From contig NZ_JACJOG010000006.1 of NCBI RefSeq assembly GCF_014695375.1, forward strand, positions 124,001-188,000: 64,000 nt of DNA, written 5' to 3'. Position numbers and translations under genes: made by a program. Source of the DNA: Coleofasciculus sp. FACHB-T130 (GTDB lineage Bacteria; Cyanobacteriota; Cyanobacteriia; Cyanobacteriales; FACHB-T130). The stretch's first letter is position 1. Every line of letters starts with the position of its first letter. Below the pieces are notes generated by a model, which was not told where the DNA came from, ran no database searches, and saw nothing but the letters and a program-made list of their open reading frames with translations. Below are positions 10,860 to 19,687 of the stretch, piece after piece.

Positions 10860-12455
10860 TTAACAGCGGGGAAAGATGAAATAATTTCCTAAGTTAAGCG
10901 ATCGCGCAACGCCATCCTCCGCAACTTGCACTTCAATTAGACCGAATTTGCAAGCAAAGTGGGTGTTATCTATCAGGATGCAGGGCACATCTTGGTTGAA
11001 CATTTTGGTGTGGAGGAACACGCGATCTGCCTCAACATGGATAGTCAGCGTATCTAGATATGACATGTAGCTGCCCGCATAAGATGCCCAAGCCGAGAAA
11101 TCCGGCACAAACGAAGCATCGAGTTCGATGCGTTCGCAGGGTGAAGAGTTGACCATAATATACCGTGTCGGTTCTGTTGCTTCGAGGATAAAACCGACAG
11201 GAATTTTATCTTGGCTATCTGGCTTTTGTGCAAAATAAAGGTCTTTTTTGAGCGCCTGTAAAGGCATTACCTGCTCGTTTAATTCAAGCATCAGCTGACC
11301 ATCCACCACCTGAATCTTGAGCAAACCCGTCTGAGGTCCCAAGTATAATCCTGTATACTGCGACCATAACGCGGTATCGGGCGCGATCGCTTGCGGCTTC
11401 GGTGCCTGCTTTGGCAGATTCAGGAGTTCGTCAAAGATTCGGTTGACGATTTTGTAAGCAGCAAAGTCAGGGGCACGACGGTTGAACACCAGCGAAACTG
11501 CAACATCAGCCTCCGGAACCATGAGGAACCAGCTACCAAAGCTGCTAATTGCACCATTGTGTCCGATTCGACGTATCCCCTTGTAGGGATCAACCATGAA
11601 AGTCAGTCCATATCCCGCCCCTTCCGCCGTATACCAGTCTGCATGAAGTGTTTGCATTTGGGCAACCGACTGGGGTGAGAGGATCTGGCGATCGCGAAAA
11701 CAACCCTGGTTCATGTGCATCATCGCAAAGTTTGCCAAATCTAGCACCGTAGAAATAACAAATCCCGCTGGATAGCCAGCCGTATTGTCAGCAAAGCGGC
11801 GATCCACACTTAACGTCCCATCCTCATTCTGGTTATGCGATTGGGCAATCGGATAAGTCATCGCCACCGTCGGATCAAATGTAGTGCGTTGCATCTCCAA
11901 AGGGTCGAAAACCAACTCTTGCATCAGTTGGGTAAATGGCTTACCGCTGACTACCTCAGCGAGATAACCCACCACCATAATGCCGGGGTTGCTATAGGAA
12001 TACAGTTTGCCGGGAGGTGCAATAATCGGGTACTTCGGGATCTGGTCTCGGACGTAAGCCTCAAGTCCCTCTGGATCGCGCCGACCAAAATTTTGGGCAT
12101 CCGTGGGGAGTCCAGACGTATGTGTCATCAGCATCCGTAGGGTGATGCGTTCAGCGGCTCCCTCTTCGCTGAGCGCGAACCAATCAATGTAATCTTTAAT
12201 GGGTCGATCTAGGTCAAGTTTTCCGGTTTCAACCAGCCGCATCACCGCAGTCCCAGTCAGCGGCTTGGTGACAGAACCAATCCGAAACAGAGTTTGCGGC
12301 GTCACAGGGATTGAGCCATCTTCCACACTGGTGACACCAAAACCCCTGGCATAGATGACTTCCCCATTTTGCACAACCGAAAGCGCCAAACCTGGGATAG
12401 CGGAGGCTTTCATCTGTTCTTCAATTTGCTGTTCTAATTGATAAAAGTTAAGCAT
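10860..12455 (-). CDS. Class-C beta-lactamase-related serine hydrolase
   Basis: 531 residues, ATG start at 12455. The serine hydrolase domain occupies residues 1 to about 350. The nucleophile motif is SVTK (S61-K64), the second motif is Y154-S-N156 (YSYSNPG), and the third is H299-N-G301, which replaces KTG as in esterase and D-aminopeptidase members of this family. The last 180 residues form a beta-rich extension typical of penicillin-binding-protein-like hydrolases. There is no signal peptide, so it is likely cytoplasmic. The substrate could be a D-amino acid peptide, an ester or a cell-wall fragment; sequence alone does not decide. The stop lies 112 bp upstream of the divergent neighbour's TTG, so it is probably transcribed alone. 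Confidence 0.85.
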   Translation of the reverse strand: MLNFYQLEQQIEEQMKASAIPGLALSVVQNGEVIYARGFGVTSVEDGSIPVTPQTLFRIGSVTKPLTGTAVMRLVETGKLDLDRPIKDYIDWFALSEEGAAERITLRMLMTHTSGLPTDAQNFGRRDPEGLEAYVRDQIPKYPIIAPPGKLYSYSNPGIMVVGYLAEVVSGKPFTQLMQELVFDPLEMQRTTFDPTVAMTYPIAQSHNQNEDGTLSVDRRFADNTAGYPAGFVISTVLDLANFAMMHMNQGCFRDRQILSPQSVAQMQTLHADWYTAEGAGYGLTFMVDPYKGIRRIGHNGAISSFGSWFLMVPEADVAVSLVFNRRAPDFAAYKIVNRIFDELLNLPKQAPKPQAIAPDTALWSQYTGLYLGPQTGLLKIQVVDGQLMLELNEQVMPLQALKKDLYFAQKPDSQDKIPVGFILEATEPTRYIMVNSSPCERIELDASFVPDFSAWASYAGSYMSYLDTLTIHVEADRVFLHTKMFNQDVPCILIDNTHFACKFGLIEVQVAEDGVARSLNLGNYFIFPRC

Positions 12456-12663
12456 TTGTCTCTACATCCAGAATTTTTGTAATTAACGGATTTCATCGGA
12501 TATTTTGCATCCGGGTAACAGTGAGGGCAGTTCCTGTGTCCCTAACGGTTACGCAGACTAAACCCACCTTGTATGCCGTAATGATTCGGTTCGTCCCCCC
12601 AAATCCATTACAGTTTAAAGAGATAACTAAAATCCGATCCTTAAGCTTATAGGGAAATCTGGA

Positions 12664-14571
12664 ATGCATTTGAGTGAAATTACTCATCCCAACCAGTTGC
12701 ACGGTCTATCAATTCGTCAACTTCAGCAAATTGCCCGTCAAATTCGGGAAAAGCATCTCCAAACTGTAGCCACCAGCGGCGGTCATTTAGGACCGGGATT
12801 GGGGGTCGTAGAACTGACAATAGCTTTGTATCAAACGCTAGACTTAGATCGCGATAAAGTGACCTGGGATGTCGGGCACCAAGCCTATCCGCACAAGTTG
12901 CTTACAGGGCGATATCACCGCTTCCACACACTGCGCCAAAAAGATGGCATCGCCGGTTATCTCAAGCGGTGTGAAAGTAAATTCGATCACTTTGGTGCTG
13001 GTCATGCTTCCACCAGTATTTCATCTGCTTTGGGCATGGCGATGGCGCGAGACCTCAAAGGCGATAACTTCAAAGTCGCGGCAGTGATTGGCGATGGGGC
13101 ACTCACTGGCGGCATGGCGTTGGAAGCGATTAACCATGCCGGACACTTGCCCAAAACCAACCTGCTGGTGGTGCTGAACGATAACGAAATGTCGATTTCG
13201 CCCAACGTCGGCGCGATTCCTCGCTATCTGAACAAAATGCGTCTCAGTCCGCCGATGCAGTTTATTACAGATAATCTGGAGGAGCAGTTCAAGCATATTC
13301 CTTTTGTGGGTGAATCCCTGACCCCAGAACTGGAACGAGTGAAAGAAGGGATGAAGCGTCTGGCAGTTCCTAAAGTAGGGGCGGTATTTGAAGAACTCGG
13401 CTTTACTTATATGGGACCAGTGGATGGTCACAATTTAGAGGAACTGATTGCCACCTTTAAGCAAGCACACAAGATGCAGGGACCAGTCCTGGTTCACGTA
13501 GCAACGGTGAAAGGAAAAGGCTACGAAATCGCTGAGAAAGACCAAGTCGGCTACCACGCACAATCCCCCTTTAACCTCGCAACTGGGAAAGCGGTTCCTT
13601 CCAGCAAACCCAAACCTCCTTCTTATGCCAAGGTGTTTTCCCACACGCTGGTTAAACTCGCTGAGAATAATCCCAAAATTGTCGGCATCACAGCAGCAAT
13701 GGCGACTGGTACGGGTTTAGACAAACTCGCCAGCAAACTGCCCAAGCAATACATTGATGTCGGCATTGCCGAACAACACGCGGTTACTTTAGCCGCCGGT
13801 TTGGCTTGTGAAGAGATGCGACCCGTTGTCGCGATTTATTCTACTTTTCTGCAACGCGGCTACGACCAAATCGTTCACGATGTCTGCATTCAAAAATTAC
13901 CCGTCTTTTTCTGTCTTGACCGCGCCGGGATTGTCGGTGCTGATGGTCCCACGCACCAAGGGATGTACGATATCGCTTATTTGCGCTGTCTCCCGAACAT
14001 GGTGCTGATGGCACCCAAAGATGAAGCTGAATTGCAGCAGATGATCGTCACTGGTGTTAACTACACCGATGGTCCGATTGCCATGCGCTATCCTCGCGGC
14101 AATGGCTACGGGGTGCCCCTGATGGAAGAAGGCTGGGAAGAACTACCCATTGGCAAAGCAGAAATTTTGCGCCAAGGCGATGATGTTTTGATCCTGGGTT
14201 ATGGCTCGATGGTATATCCCGCCATGCAGGCAGCGGAGATTTTGAGCGAGCATGGGATTGAAGCGACTGTTGTGAATGGCCGTTTTGCTAAGCCGCTGGA
14301 TACTGAGTTAATTTTGCCTCTGGCTCAGCAGATTGGTCGGGTGGTGACGCTGGAAGAAGGCTGCATCATCGGCGGCTTTGGTTCGGCTGTGGCAGAAAGT
14401 CTGCTGGATCATAATCTGATGGTGCCGATTACGCGGATTGGCGTGCCTGATGTATTAGTGGATCATGCTACGCCAGAACAGTCGATGGCGGAACTGGGTC
14501 TGACACCGGCTCAAATTGCCGAGCGAGTGCGGAAATCTTTTAGTCCTCAGCTGTCAGCAGTGATGAGTTAA
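12664..14571 (+). CDS. dxs: 1-deoxy-D-xylulose-5-phosphate synthase
   Basis: 635 residues, the usual length. The enzyme condenses pyruvate and glyceraldehyde 3-phosphate to DXP, the first step of the MEP isoprenoid pathway that feeds carotenoids, phytol and quinones. The thiamine diphosphate site is visible as [18 protein letters not shown] (G143-D144-G145) with N172 in [10 protein letters not shown]. The second transketolase-like domain carries the catalytic Glu in [17 protein letters not shown] near residue 369, followed by a [15 protein letters not shown] motif and a complete C-terminal transketolase domain. ATG at 12664, divergent from the serine hydrolase gene across a 208-bp spacer. No strong Shine-Dalgarno. 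Confidence 0.97.
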   Translation: MHLSEITHPNQLHGLSIRQLQQIARQIREKHLQTVATSGGHLGPGLGVVELTIALYQTLDLDRDKVTWDVGHQAYPHKLLTGRYHRFHTLRQKDGIAGYLKRCESKFDHFGAGHASTSISSALGMAMARDLKGDNFKVAAVIGDGALTGGMALEAINHAGHLPKTNLLVVLNDNEMSISPNVGAIPRYLNKMRLSPPMQFITDNLEEQFKHIPFVGESLTPELERVKEGMKRLAVPKVGAVFEELGFTYMGPVDGHNLEELIATFKQAHKMQGPVLVHVATVKGKGYEIAEKDQVGYHAQSPFNLATGKAVPSSKPKPPSYAKVFSHTLVKLAENNPKIVGITAAMATGTGLDKLASKLPKQYIDVGIAEQHAVTLAAGLACEEMRPVVAIYSTFLQRGYDQIVHDVCIQKLPVFFCLDRAGIVGADGPTHQGMYDIAYLRCLPNMVLMAPKDEAELQQMIVTGVNYTDGPIAMRYPRGNGYGVPLMEEGWEELPIGKAEILRQGDDVLILGYGSMVYPAMQAAEILSEHGIEATVVNGRFAKPLDTELILPLAQQIGRVVTLEEGCIIGGFGSAVAESLLDHNLMVPITRIGVPDVLVDHATPEQSMAELGLTPAQIAERVRKSFSPQLSAVMS

Positions 14572-14583
14572 AGGTAGGTTTTT

Positions 14584-14704
14584 TTAACGCAAAGGTACGC
14601 ACAGGTAAGCGCGATCGCGCCGCTTCGCTAACGCAGAGGTACGCAATGATATCGGTTGCGCTTTGGGTGTAGTCTGAGCTTTCCTTGGTGTTCTTTTGCG
14701 TTAA
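14584..14704. repeat. Palindromic dispersed element, copy 1 (TIR TTAACGCAAA)
   Basis: Starts TTAACGCAAAGGTACGC at 14584 and ends TTTGCGTTAA at 14695-14704, so the termini are perfect 10-bp inverted repeats. A further ACGCAGAGGTACGC block sits inside, next to a GCGATCGCG site. The same termini bound the element at 46476-46623. It fills the dxs-mtnA spacer and encodes nothing. Confidence 0.7.
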
Positions 14705-14821
14705 GACAAAATCACCCTAAGTTTTCGGGAGAAAGCACGAGGTAAAAAAGCAGTTAGTCGGGTAAATATCGGCTAAGTTGTTAGAAACTATCATATTGAT
14801 AACTAGCAACTCACCGCCAAT

Positions 14822-15880
14822 ATGTCTACCAAAACTCAAGTTTATCCGGTTATTTGGAATCAAGACCGCGTTTTGCTCATCGACCAGAACCGGCTGCCTA
14901 CGGAGTACACGTTTGTTGAGATCAGCTGCTGCGAAGATATGGCGCAGGCGATTAAAACGATGATTGTCCGGGGGGCACCGGCGATTGGTGTTGCTGCTGC
15001 CTATGGGATGTACCTGGGGGCAAGAGAGATTCAGACAGACAAGCGCGAGGAGTTTTTGAGCAAGTTGGAGCAAATTGCCGAGATGTTACGGCAAACTCGT
15101 CCAACTGCGGTTAATTTATTTTGGGCGATCGCGCGGATGTTGCGAACTGCCTATGAGTCGCTCGGAACGGTAGAAGAAATCAAATCTATTTTACTGACAA
15201 CTGCTAAGGCGATTAATGCAGAAGACTTGCAAACTTGTCAGGCAATCGGCGATCACGGTTTAAAAGCTTTACCCTCCAAGCCTCATAAACTGGTTATTTT
15301 GACTCACTGCAACGCTGGAGCCTTGGCAACTGCTGGCTATGGAACTGCCTTGGGCGTTGTTCGTTCTGCATGGCGAGATGGGCGTCTGGAGCGAGTCTAT
15401 GCCGATGAAACTCGTCCCCGCTTACAAGGTGCGAAACTGACTTCTTGGGAATGCGTCCAAGAAGGCATTCCAGTTACGGTGATTACCGATAGTATGGCAG
15501 CTCACTGTATGAAACAGGGTTTAATTGATGCAGTCGTTGTCGGTGCTGACAGGATAGCCGCAAATGGTGACACTGCTAATAAAATTGGCACTTACAGTCT
15601 GGCACTGGTTGCTAAGGCTCACAATGTTCCTTTCTTTGTTGCCGCACCCCTCTCTACGATTGATTTTGAGTTGTCTTCTGGCAACAAAATTCCGATTGAA
15701 GAGCGCCATCCATCAGAAATCTACCAAGTTGGCGATACGCTTCTGACCCCTGCTGGTGTGGAGTTTTACAACCCAGCGTTTGATGTCACTCCCGCTGAAT
15801 TAATTTCAGCAGTGATTACCGAGTATGGCGCGATCGCACCCAGTGAGTTAAAACAGTTTCAGACCAAACAATTGGTTTAG
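14822..15880 (+). CDS. mtnA: S-methyl-5-thioribose-1-phosphate isomerase
   Basis: 352 residues, ATG at 14822. MtnA converts methylthioribose 1-phosphate to methylthioribulose 1-phosphate in methionine salvage. Family motifs are present: [36 protein letters not shown] with the catalytic Cys near residue 163, and [19 protein letters not shown] with the catalytic Asp near 242. The translation-initiation factor eIF2B-like relatives lack this combination. No other methionine-salvage gene is in the window. The dispersed element upstream separates it from dxs, so it probably has its own promoter. Confidence 0.95.
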   Translation: MSTKTQVYPVIWNQDRVLLIDQNRLPTEYTFVEISCCEDMAQAIKTMIVRGAPAIGVAAAYGMYLGAREIQTDKREEFLSKLEQIAEMLRQTRPTAVNLFWAIARMLRTAYESLGTVEEIKSILLTTAKAINAEDLQTCQAIGDHGLKALPSKPHKLVILTHCNAGALATAGYGTALGVVRSAWRDGRLERVYADETRPRLQGAKLTSWECVQEGIPVTVITDSMAAHCMKQGLIDAVVVGADRIAANGDTANKIGTYSLALVAKAHNVPFFVAAPLSTIDFELSSGNKIPIEERHPSEIYQVGDTLLTPAGVEFYNPAFDVTPAELISAVITEYGAIAPSELKQFQTKQLV

Positions 15881-15910
15881 AAGGGCGCAAGAATACAACA
15901 GAAAAATAAA

Positions 15911-15916
15911 AAGGAA
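15911..15916 (+). promoter_or_regulatory. Shine-Dalgarno box supporting a TTG start
   Basis: AAGGAA six bases before the TTG at 15923. It decides the start of the first pilin-like gene, which has no suitable ATG. Confidence 0.6.
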
Positions 15917-15922
15917 CGAACC

Positions 15923-16555
15923 TTGGGAAAGACTACAGCCGAAACCAAACATCATCTTTTGAAAAACGAACCAATCCGTAAATTTGCGGCGTCTACACAA
16001 ACAGATTCATCGTCTCTTTACAATTGGCAAGATTCCCTCAAACAGCGAAGAAACATACTCTTTTTCGCAACGGGTGTAATAACGATAGGGAGTTTGGTAT
16101 TGGTAGGTAATCCCATTGCTTTCGCACTCGGGTTTCCCCCTATGTTGAAATGTGGCCCAGTTAAGCAATCAGCAGTGGAAGAAAATATTGAGTCAATTAA
16201 CTTAGCTCAAGAAGCCCATTTTTCTGAAAAAAAGTCCTTTGCTAACGACTTTAATAAGTTAGGAATCCGCCTTCAAAAGCAGGGTGACGACTACGAATAT
16301 TCAACCCGTGCCACTTCTTCGGCTGCCTTTAGTTACGGGATATCCCAAAGTAAAGGAAATAACAGTTACGTTGGGGCTGTGTTTGTAATACCAGCTACTG
16401 AGGCCAAATCTAAAGTTGCTAACCGTGAGACAACAGTAACAATTTTGTGCCAAGCGGATTCCCCTGGCGCAATCAAACCTGTAGAGCCAGCTTATCAAAA
16501 TGGCGCAGTTGCTTGCGGCTCCAACACCACAGAAATCTACCGTTATTCGCCTTAA
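15923..16555 (+). CDS. Pilin_GH-like membrane protein, array member 1
   Basis: 210 residues, starting at a TTG at 15923; no in-frame ATG fits. An AAGGAA box at 15911-15916, 6 nt upstream, supports the TTG. One membrane segment (about 43-72) is followed by the globular domain of the type IV pilin-like G/H family: NLAQEAHFSEKKSFANDFNKLGI, YEYSTRATSSAAFSYGI, YVGAVFVIPA, and the C-terminal pair ILCQADSP...VACGSNTTEIYRYSP. The N-terminus is not a pilin leader (no G|F cleavage site, no Glu5), and a 40-residue cytoplasmic stretch precedes the helix. First of four adjacent paralogues; a hairpin with a T-run follows it. Confidence 0.8.
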   Translation: MGKTTAETKHHLLKNEPIRKFAASTQTDSSSLYNWQDSLKQRRNILFFATGVITIGSLVLVGNPIAFALGFPPMLKCGPVKQSAVEENIESINLAQEAHFSEKKSFANDFNKLGIRLQKQGDDYEYSTRATSSAAFSYGISQSKGNNSYVGAVFVIPATEAKSKVANRETTVTILCQADSPGAIKPVEPAYQNGAVACGSNTTEIYRYSP

Positions 16556-16569
16556 GGCTAACTCGGAAG

Positions 16570-16619
16570 AAAGGTTAGATTGGGAATTGACACTTAAGCA
16601 ATCCCAAATCTAACCTTTT
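16570..16619 (+). terminator. Hairpin with T-run after pilin-like gene 1
   Basis: AAAGGTTAGATT-GGGAATTG (16570-16589) pairs with CAATCCCAAATCTAACCTTTT across a 9-nt loop, starting 15 bp after the stop and ending in TTTT. It fits a factor-independent terminator and is duplicated after genes 2 and 3. Confidence 0.7.
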
Positions 16620-16658
16620 CAGGAATTTCTCATTTTCCCAGTGAATACTTATTAAAGC

Positions 16659-16692
16659 TTTTTGTGCTTTGCGTGTATGCAAAGCACAAAAA
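16659..16692 (+). promoter_or_regulatory. Conserved hairpin before pilin-like gene 2
   Basis: TTTTTGTGCTTTGC (16659-16672) and GCAAAGCACAAAAA (16679-16692) form a perfect 14-bp stem with a 6-nt loop, 37 bp before the start of gene 2. A homologous stem precedes gene 4 (18160-18193) with compensatory changes, and a degenerate one precedes gene 3. It may be a leader structure or a second terminator. Confidence 0.55.
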
Positions 16693-16731
16693 AATTATAT
16701 TGGGTTTATTTACTTGACAAAAGTGAAGATG

Positions 16732-17277
16732 ATGAGCATCTATTTTCGAGCTAAGTGGTTAAACTTTTTATTTAAAAAACATAAAAATGAAGGTATAGCC
16801 TTCTACATTGGAATTCTGATTCTTATAATAATTTTTGGTGTTTTGGCAGTTATGGCTTTGCCTATTTTTTTGAATTGTGCCAACACAGCTAATAACAAGA
16901 GATCGCAAGGAGAAATCTATATCGTCTCTATAAACAGAGGACAAGAAGCTTACTATTTAGAAAATAATACTTTTGTTGCTTCTCTGCCGAAACTCGGTCT
17001 AAGTATTCCAAGTAAAACAAAAGATTATGAATATTCTATTCGTGCAACAAAAACAGCGGTATTTAACTACGCGATCGCTCAAGAAACTGCTTCAAAACCC
17101 CTGAAGAGCTATATTGGGGCTGTATTCATCGTACCGGACAATCATTCCCGAGACTTAACTACAGTAAGGATTCTGTGTCAAGCGAATGCTCCCGGTGCAA
17201 TCAAGCCTGTAGAGCCAGCTTATCAAAATGGCGAAGTCGCTTGCGGTTCTAACACCACAAAAATCTCCCGTTATTAG
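16732..17277 (+). CDS. Pilin_GH-like protein, array member 2
   Basis: The start is placed at the ATG at 16732 (MSIYFRAKWLNFLFKKHKN) because genes 3 and 4 begin with the same block; another ATG is one codon upstream. 181 residues. A membrane helix (about 20-45, FGVLAVMALPIF) resembles a type IV pilin N-helix, but position 5 is Gly instead of Glu when aligned on the ALP anchor. The globular part has the family pattern INRGQEAYYLENNTFVASL, LGLSIPSKTKDYEYSIRATK, YIGAVFIVP and VACGSNTTKISRY with two conserved Cys. Transcribed with the array; flanked by hairpins on both sides. Confidence 0.8.
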   Translation: MSIYFRAKWLNFLFKKHKNEGIAFYIGILILIIIFGVLAVMALPIFLNCANTANNKRSQGEIYIVSINRGQEAYYLENNTFVASLPKLGLSIPSKTKDYEYSIRATKTAVFNYAIAQETASKPLKSYIGAVFIVPDNHSRDLTTVRILCQANAPGAIKPVEPAYQNGEVACGSNTTKISRY

Positions 17278-17297
17278 TCTTAAGGCTAACTCGGAAG

Positions 17298-17347
17298 AAA
17301 GGTTAGATTATGGATTGGTATCTAAGCAGGCCAAAATCTAAACTTTT
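17298..17347 (+). terminator. Hairpin with T-run after pilin-like gene 2
   Basis: AAAGGTTAGATT...TGGATTGG pairs with CCAAAATCTAAACTTTT. It is homologous to the hairpin at 16570, in the same position 20 bp past the stop codon, but with a weaker stem. Confidence 0.6.
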
Positions 17348-17455
17348 CAGGAATTTCTCATCTTGCCAGTGAATACTTATTCAAGCATTTTGGACTTTGC
17401 ACCTACGCAAAACACAAAAAAATATCCGGGGTTTGTTTACTTAAAAAGATGGAAT

Positions 17456-18052
17456 ATGAATATCTATTTTAGAGCTAAGTGGTTACAATATTTGTCAAAT
17501 AGAAATGAGAACCAGGGTAATGTCTTGATTGCGCTTTTGGTTGTCGTTGTCATTAGCATTGTTGGTATTTTGGTAGCTATAGCACTTCCTAGCGCTGTGA
17601 GCTGTGGAGGCAAAGCTGGTCAATCAGAAGGGAAACAATATATCGGCTCAATGAATAGAGCACAGCAAGCCTACTATCTAGAAAATGGTGCTTTTGTGGC
17701 TTCAATTCCGAAACTAGGGTTAGGTGTTCAATCTAAAACAAAAAATTACGAATATTCCGTTCGAGCCACAAAAACGGCAGTCTTCAACTACGCGATCGCT
17801 CAAAAATCTGCTTCCAAACCTTTGAAAAGCTATGTTGGGGCTGTCTTCATAGTAACTGCATCTGATGTAGACGAGAAAGCGGCTGAAAATCACGACGAGA
17901 AAGCGGCTGAAAATCACGAGAAAGGGTCATCGTTATCAATAGTATGCGAAACAGAGACTCCCAGTAACAAACCTCCCGCCGATCCAACTTACCAAAAGGG
18001 TGCCCTCACTTGCGGTTCTAACACCACCGAAATCTACCGTTATTCACCTTAA
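17456..18052 (+). CDS. Pilin_GH-like protein, array member 3
   Basis: The start is set at the ATG at 17456 (MNIYFRAKWLQYLSNR), aligned with its neighbours; a longer frame from 17363 would translate the duplicated spacer. 198 residues. The N-helix (ALLVVVVISIVGILVAIALP) is the most pilin-like of the array but has Leu at position 5. The globular domain has MNRAQQAYYLENGAFVASI, YEYSVRATKTAVFNYAIAQ, SYVGAVFIV and the C-terminal ALTCGSNTTEIYRYSP. A 7-residue direct duplication (DEKAAEN occurs twice, at about 17871-17918) is unique to this copy. Confidence 0.8.
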   Translation: MNIYFRAKWLQYLSNRNENQGNVLIALLVVVVISIVGILVAIALPSAVSCGGKAGQSEGKQYIGSMNRAQQAYYLENGAFVASIPKLGLGVQSKTKNYEYSVRATKTAVFNYAIAQKSASKPLKSYVGAVFIVTASDVDEKAAENHDEKAAENHEKGSSLSIVCETETPSNKPPADPTYQKGALTCGSNTTEIYRYSP

Positions 18053-18066
18053 GGTTAACCCGGAAG

Positions 18067-18120
18067 AAAATTTAGATTTTGGCTTTGCATCTAACTAAGC
18101 AAGCCAAAATCTAAACTTTT
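18067..18120 (+). terminator. Hairpin with T-run after pilin-like gene 3
   Basis: AAATTTAGATTTTGGCTT pairs with AAGCCAAAATCTAAACTTTT. It is the third copy of the array's post-gene hairpin, diverged in sequence but still able to fold. Confidence 0.65.
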
Positions 18121-18159
18121 CAGGAATCCCTCATCTTCCAAGTGAATGTTTCTTAAAGC

Positions 18160-18193
18160 TTTTTATAGTTTGCACGCACGCAAAGTATAAAAA
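18160..18193 (+). promoter_or_regulatory. Conserved hairpin before pilin-like gene 4
   Basis: TTTTTATAGTTTGC (18160-18173) and GCAAAGTATAAAAA (18180-18193), 6-nt loop. Compared with the stem at 16659, two G-C pairs have become A-T pairs by changes on both sides; one G:G mismatch remains. It lies 34 bp before the ATG of gene 4. Confidence 0.55.
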
Positions 18194-18227
18194 AGTATCT
18201 AGGGTTTATTTATTCAAAGAGGCTGAA

Positions 18228-19241
18228 ATGAGCATCTATTTCCGAGCTAAGTGGTTACAATTTTTATTTAAAAAGCACAAAATTGAAGGTATAGCTTTCT
18301 ACCTTAGACTTTTGGTTCTTATGGTAATTTTTGGTGTTTTGGCAGTTATAGCTTTACCTATGGTATTTCCTGAAGAGAGGATTTGTGGAGGCAAAGGCAG
18401 ACTCTATGGGCAAATCTATATCGGCGTAATGAATAAAGCACAGCAATATTACTATCTAGAAAATGGTGCTTTTGTGGATTCAATTCCGAAACTAGGGACA
18501 GGTATTAAAACTGAAAACAAAAATTATGAATATTTCGCTCGTGCGACAAAAACAGCAGTTTTTCACTACGCGATCGCTCAAAAAACTGCCTCAGACCCAC
18601 TGAAGAGCTATGTTGGGGCTGTCTTCATAGTACCTACATCTAAAGTAGGCAAAAAGGCAGCTAAAAATAACAAGGAAACGTTAGCAATAATATGCGTGAC
18701 AGATACTCCTACTAGCCAAATCCCCGCGGAGCCAACTTACCAAAAGGGTGTCCTCGCTTGTGGTTCTAATACTCAAGCACTTGAAGTACCTGAATTTATG
18801 AGAATCGAGGAAGAGAAACGAAGGCGAAGGGACGAAGGAAAACTTAACATTCTCTCAAAGATTAAAGGACAGCAAGCTTTCTATTTAGAAAGTGGTATTT
18901 TTTTTGCTCCTACTATGTCGAAATTGGGTATGGGTGTTACAGATATAACAGGCGAAACAACCAATTATGAATATTCTGTTCGCAGAACAAAAACGGAACT
19001 CTTTAACTACGCGATCGCTCAGAAAACTGCCTCAGACCCACTGAAGAGCTATGTTGGGGCTGTATTCATAGTACCTACATCTAAGGTAGGCAAAAAGGCA
19101 GCTAAGAATAACAAGGAAGTGTTAGCAATAGTATGCGAGACAAATACTCCTACTAGCCAAATCCCCGCCGAGCCAACTTACCAAAAGGGTGTCCTCGCTT
19201 GCGGTTCTAATACTCATTCGATACCATATTCGATACCATAG
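18228..19241 (+). CDS. Two-domain Pilin_GH-like protein, array member 4
   Basis: 337 residues from the ATG at 18228 (MSIYFRAKWLQFLFKKHKI). A membrane helix at about 22-46 (LMVIFGVLAVIALPMV) has Arg at position 5. Two globular domains follow. Domain 1 spans about 60-180 and domain 2 about 205-337. The second halves of both domains are near-identical (SDPLKSYVGAVFIVPTSKVG, PTSQIPAEPTYQKGVLACG), with a period of 441 bp. The second domain has no helix of its own, so the gene arose by an in-frame internal duplication. It ends SNTHSIPYSIP rather than with the EIYRYSP tail of the other members. No array-type terminator follows it. Confidence 0.8.
   Translation: MSIYFRAKWLQFLFKKHKIEGIAFYLRLLVLMVIFGVLAVIALPMVFPEERICGGKGRLYGQIYIGVMNKAQQYYYLENGAFVDSIPKLGTGIKTENKNYEYFARATKTAVFHYAIAQKTASDPLKSYVGAVFIVPTSKVGKKAAKNNKETLAIICVTDTPTSQIPAEPTYQKGVLACGSNTQALEVPEFMRIEEEKRRRRDEGKLNILSKIKGQQAFYLESGIFFAPTMSKLGMGVTDITGETTNYEYSVRRTKTELFNYAIAQKTASDPLKSYVGAVFIVPTSKVGKKAAKNNKEVLAIVCETNTPTSQIPAEPTYQKGVLACGSNTHSIPYSIP
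18567..19210 (+). repeat. 441-bp internal duplication in pilin-like gene 4
   Basis: TACGCGATCGCTCA and the following about 200 bp at 18567 recur at 19008 with only a few substitutions. The period is 147 codons. Confidence 0.85.
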
Positions 19242-19314
19242 TGCCACACCTAAAAAATATAGCGATTGCTCGAAGTGGCAATTTTCTAAGTCAAGTGATT
19301 CACCGAAGGTAATC

Positions 19315-19626
19315 ATGCAGCTTAAGGATAAAGAAGAACAAAATTCAGTCAATATATCCTCACAGTTAAACCTAGCCATTCAAGCTGAAAAAAAGACTGA
19401 AAATAAGACAACAAATTCGAGTACTAAATCTCAGCTATTCCTAAATAGACTTAGTCCCGAAATTAAGGTACTCCTTGTCTTACTTGTCTTTTTTGGTCCG
19501 GTGGACTTGATAGGTCTGATGAGTCTTGGAGCTTTGTTTGCTCTCAGTATCTCCGACAATTTTGATACGTTGATTTCCGATCCTTGTGGAGAGATGCAAT
19601 CGGAAGACACTATCCAGCCTCGCTAA
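19315..19626 (+). CDS. Small single-span membrane protein of unknown function
   Basis: 103 residues from the ATG at 19315, which has GAAGG 5 nt upstream; the open frame extends upstream into the pilin-like gene but without conservation. A charged, Asn/Ser/Lys-rich N-terminal half precedes one long hydrophobic stretch (VLLVLLVFFGPVDLIGLMSL, about 52-80) and a short acidic tail. I do not recognise a family. Its position between the pilin-like array and the hydroxylase may mean co-expression, but that is inference. Confidence 0.5.
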   Translation: MQLKDKEEQNSVNISSQLNLAIQAEKKTENKTTNSSTKSQLFLNRLSPEIKVLLVLLVFFGPVDLIGLMSLGALFALSISDNFDTLISDPCGEMQSEDTIQPR

Positions 19627-19687
19627 ATCCTCAAAAGGTATATGGTAGGCAATGCCCACCATAATTGATAAATAATGCCTAAAAATT

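Noticed and set aside
12493-12702. 69-codon open frame on the minus strand before dxs
   Set aside because: It overlaps the dxs start, has no ribosome site and no recognisable composition; it is most likely non-coding.
16553-18230. Regular spacing of similar intergenic blocks, CRISPR- or transposon-like
   Set aside because: The blocks are gene-duplication spacers that travel with the pilin-like genes, at gene-length spacing.
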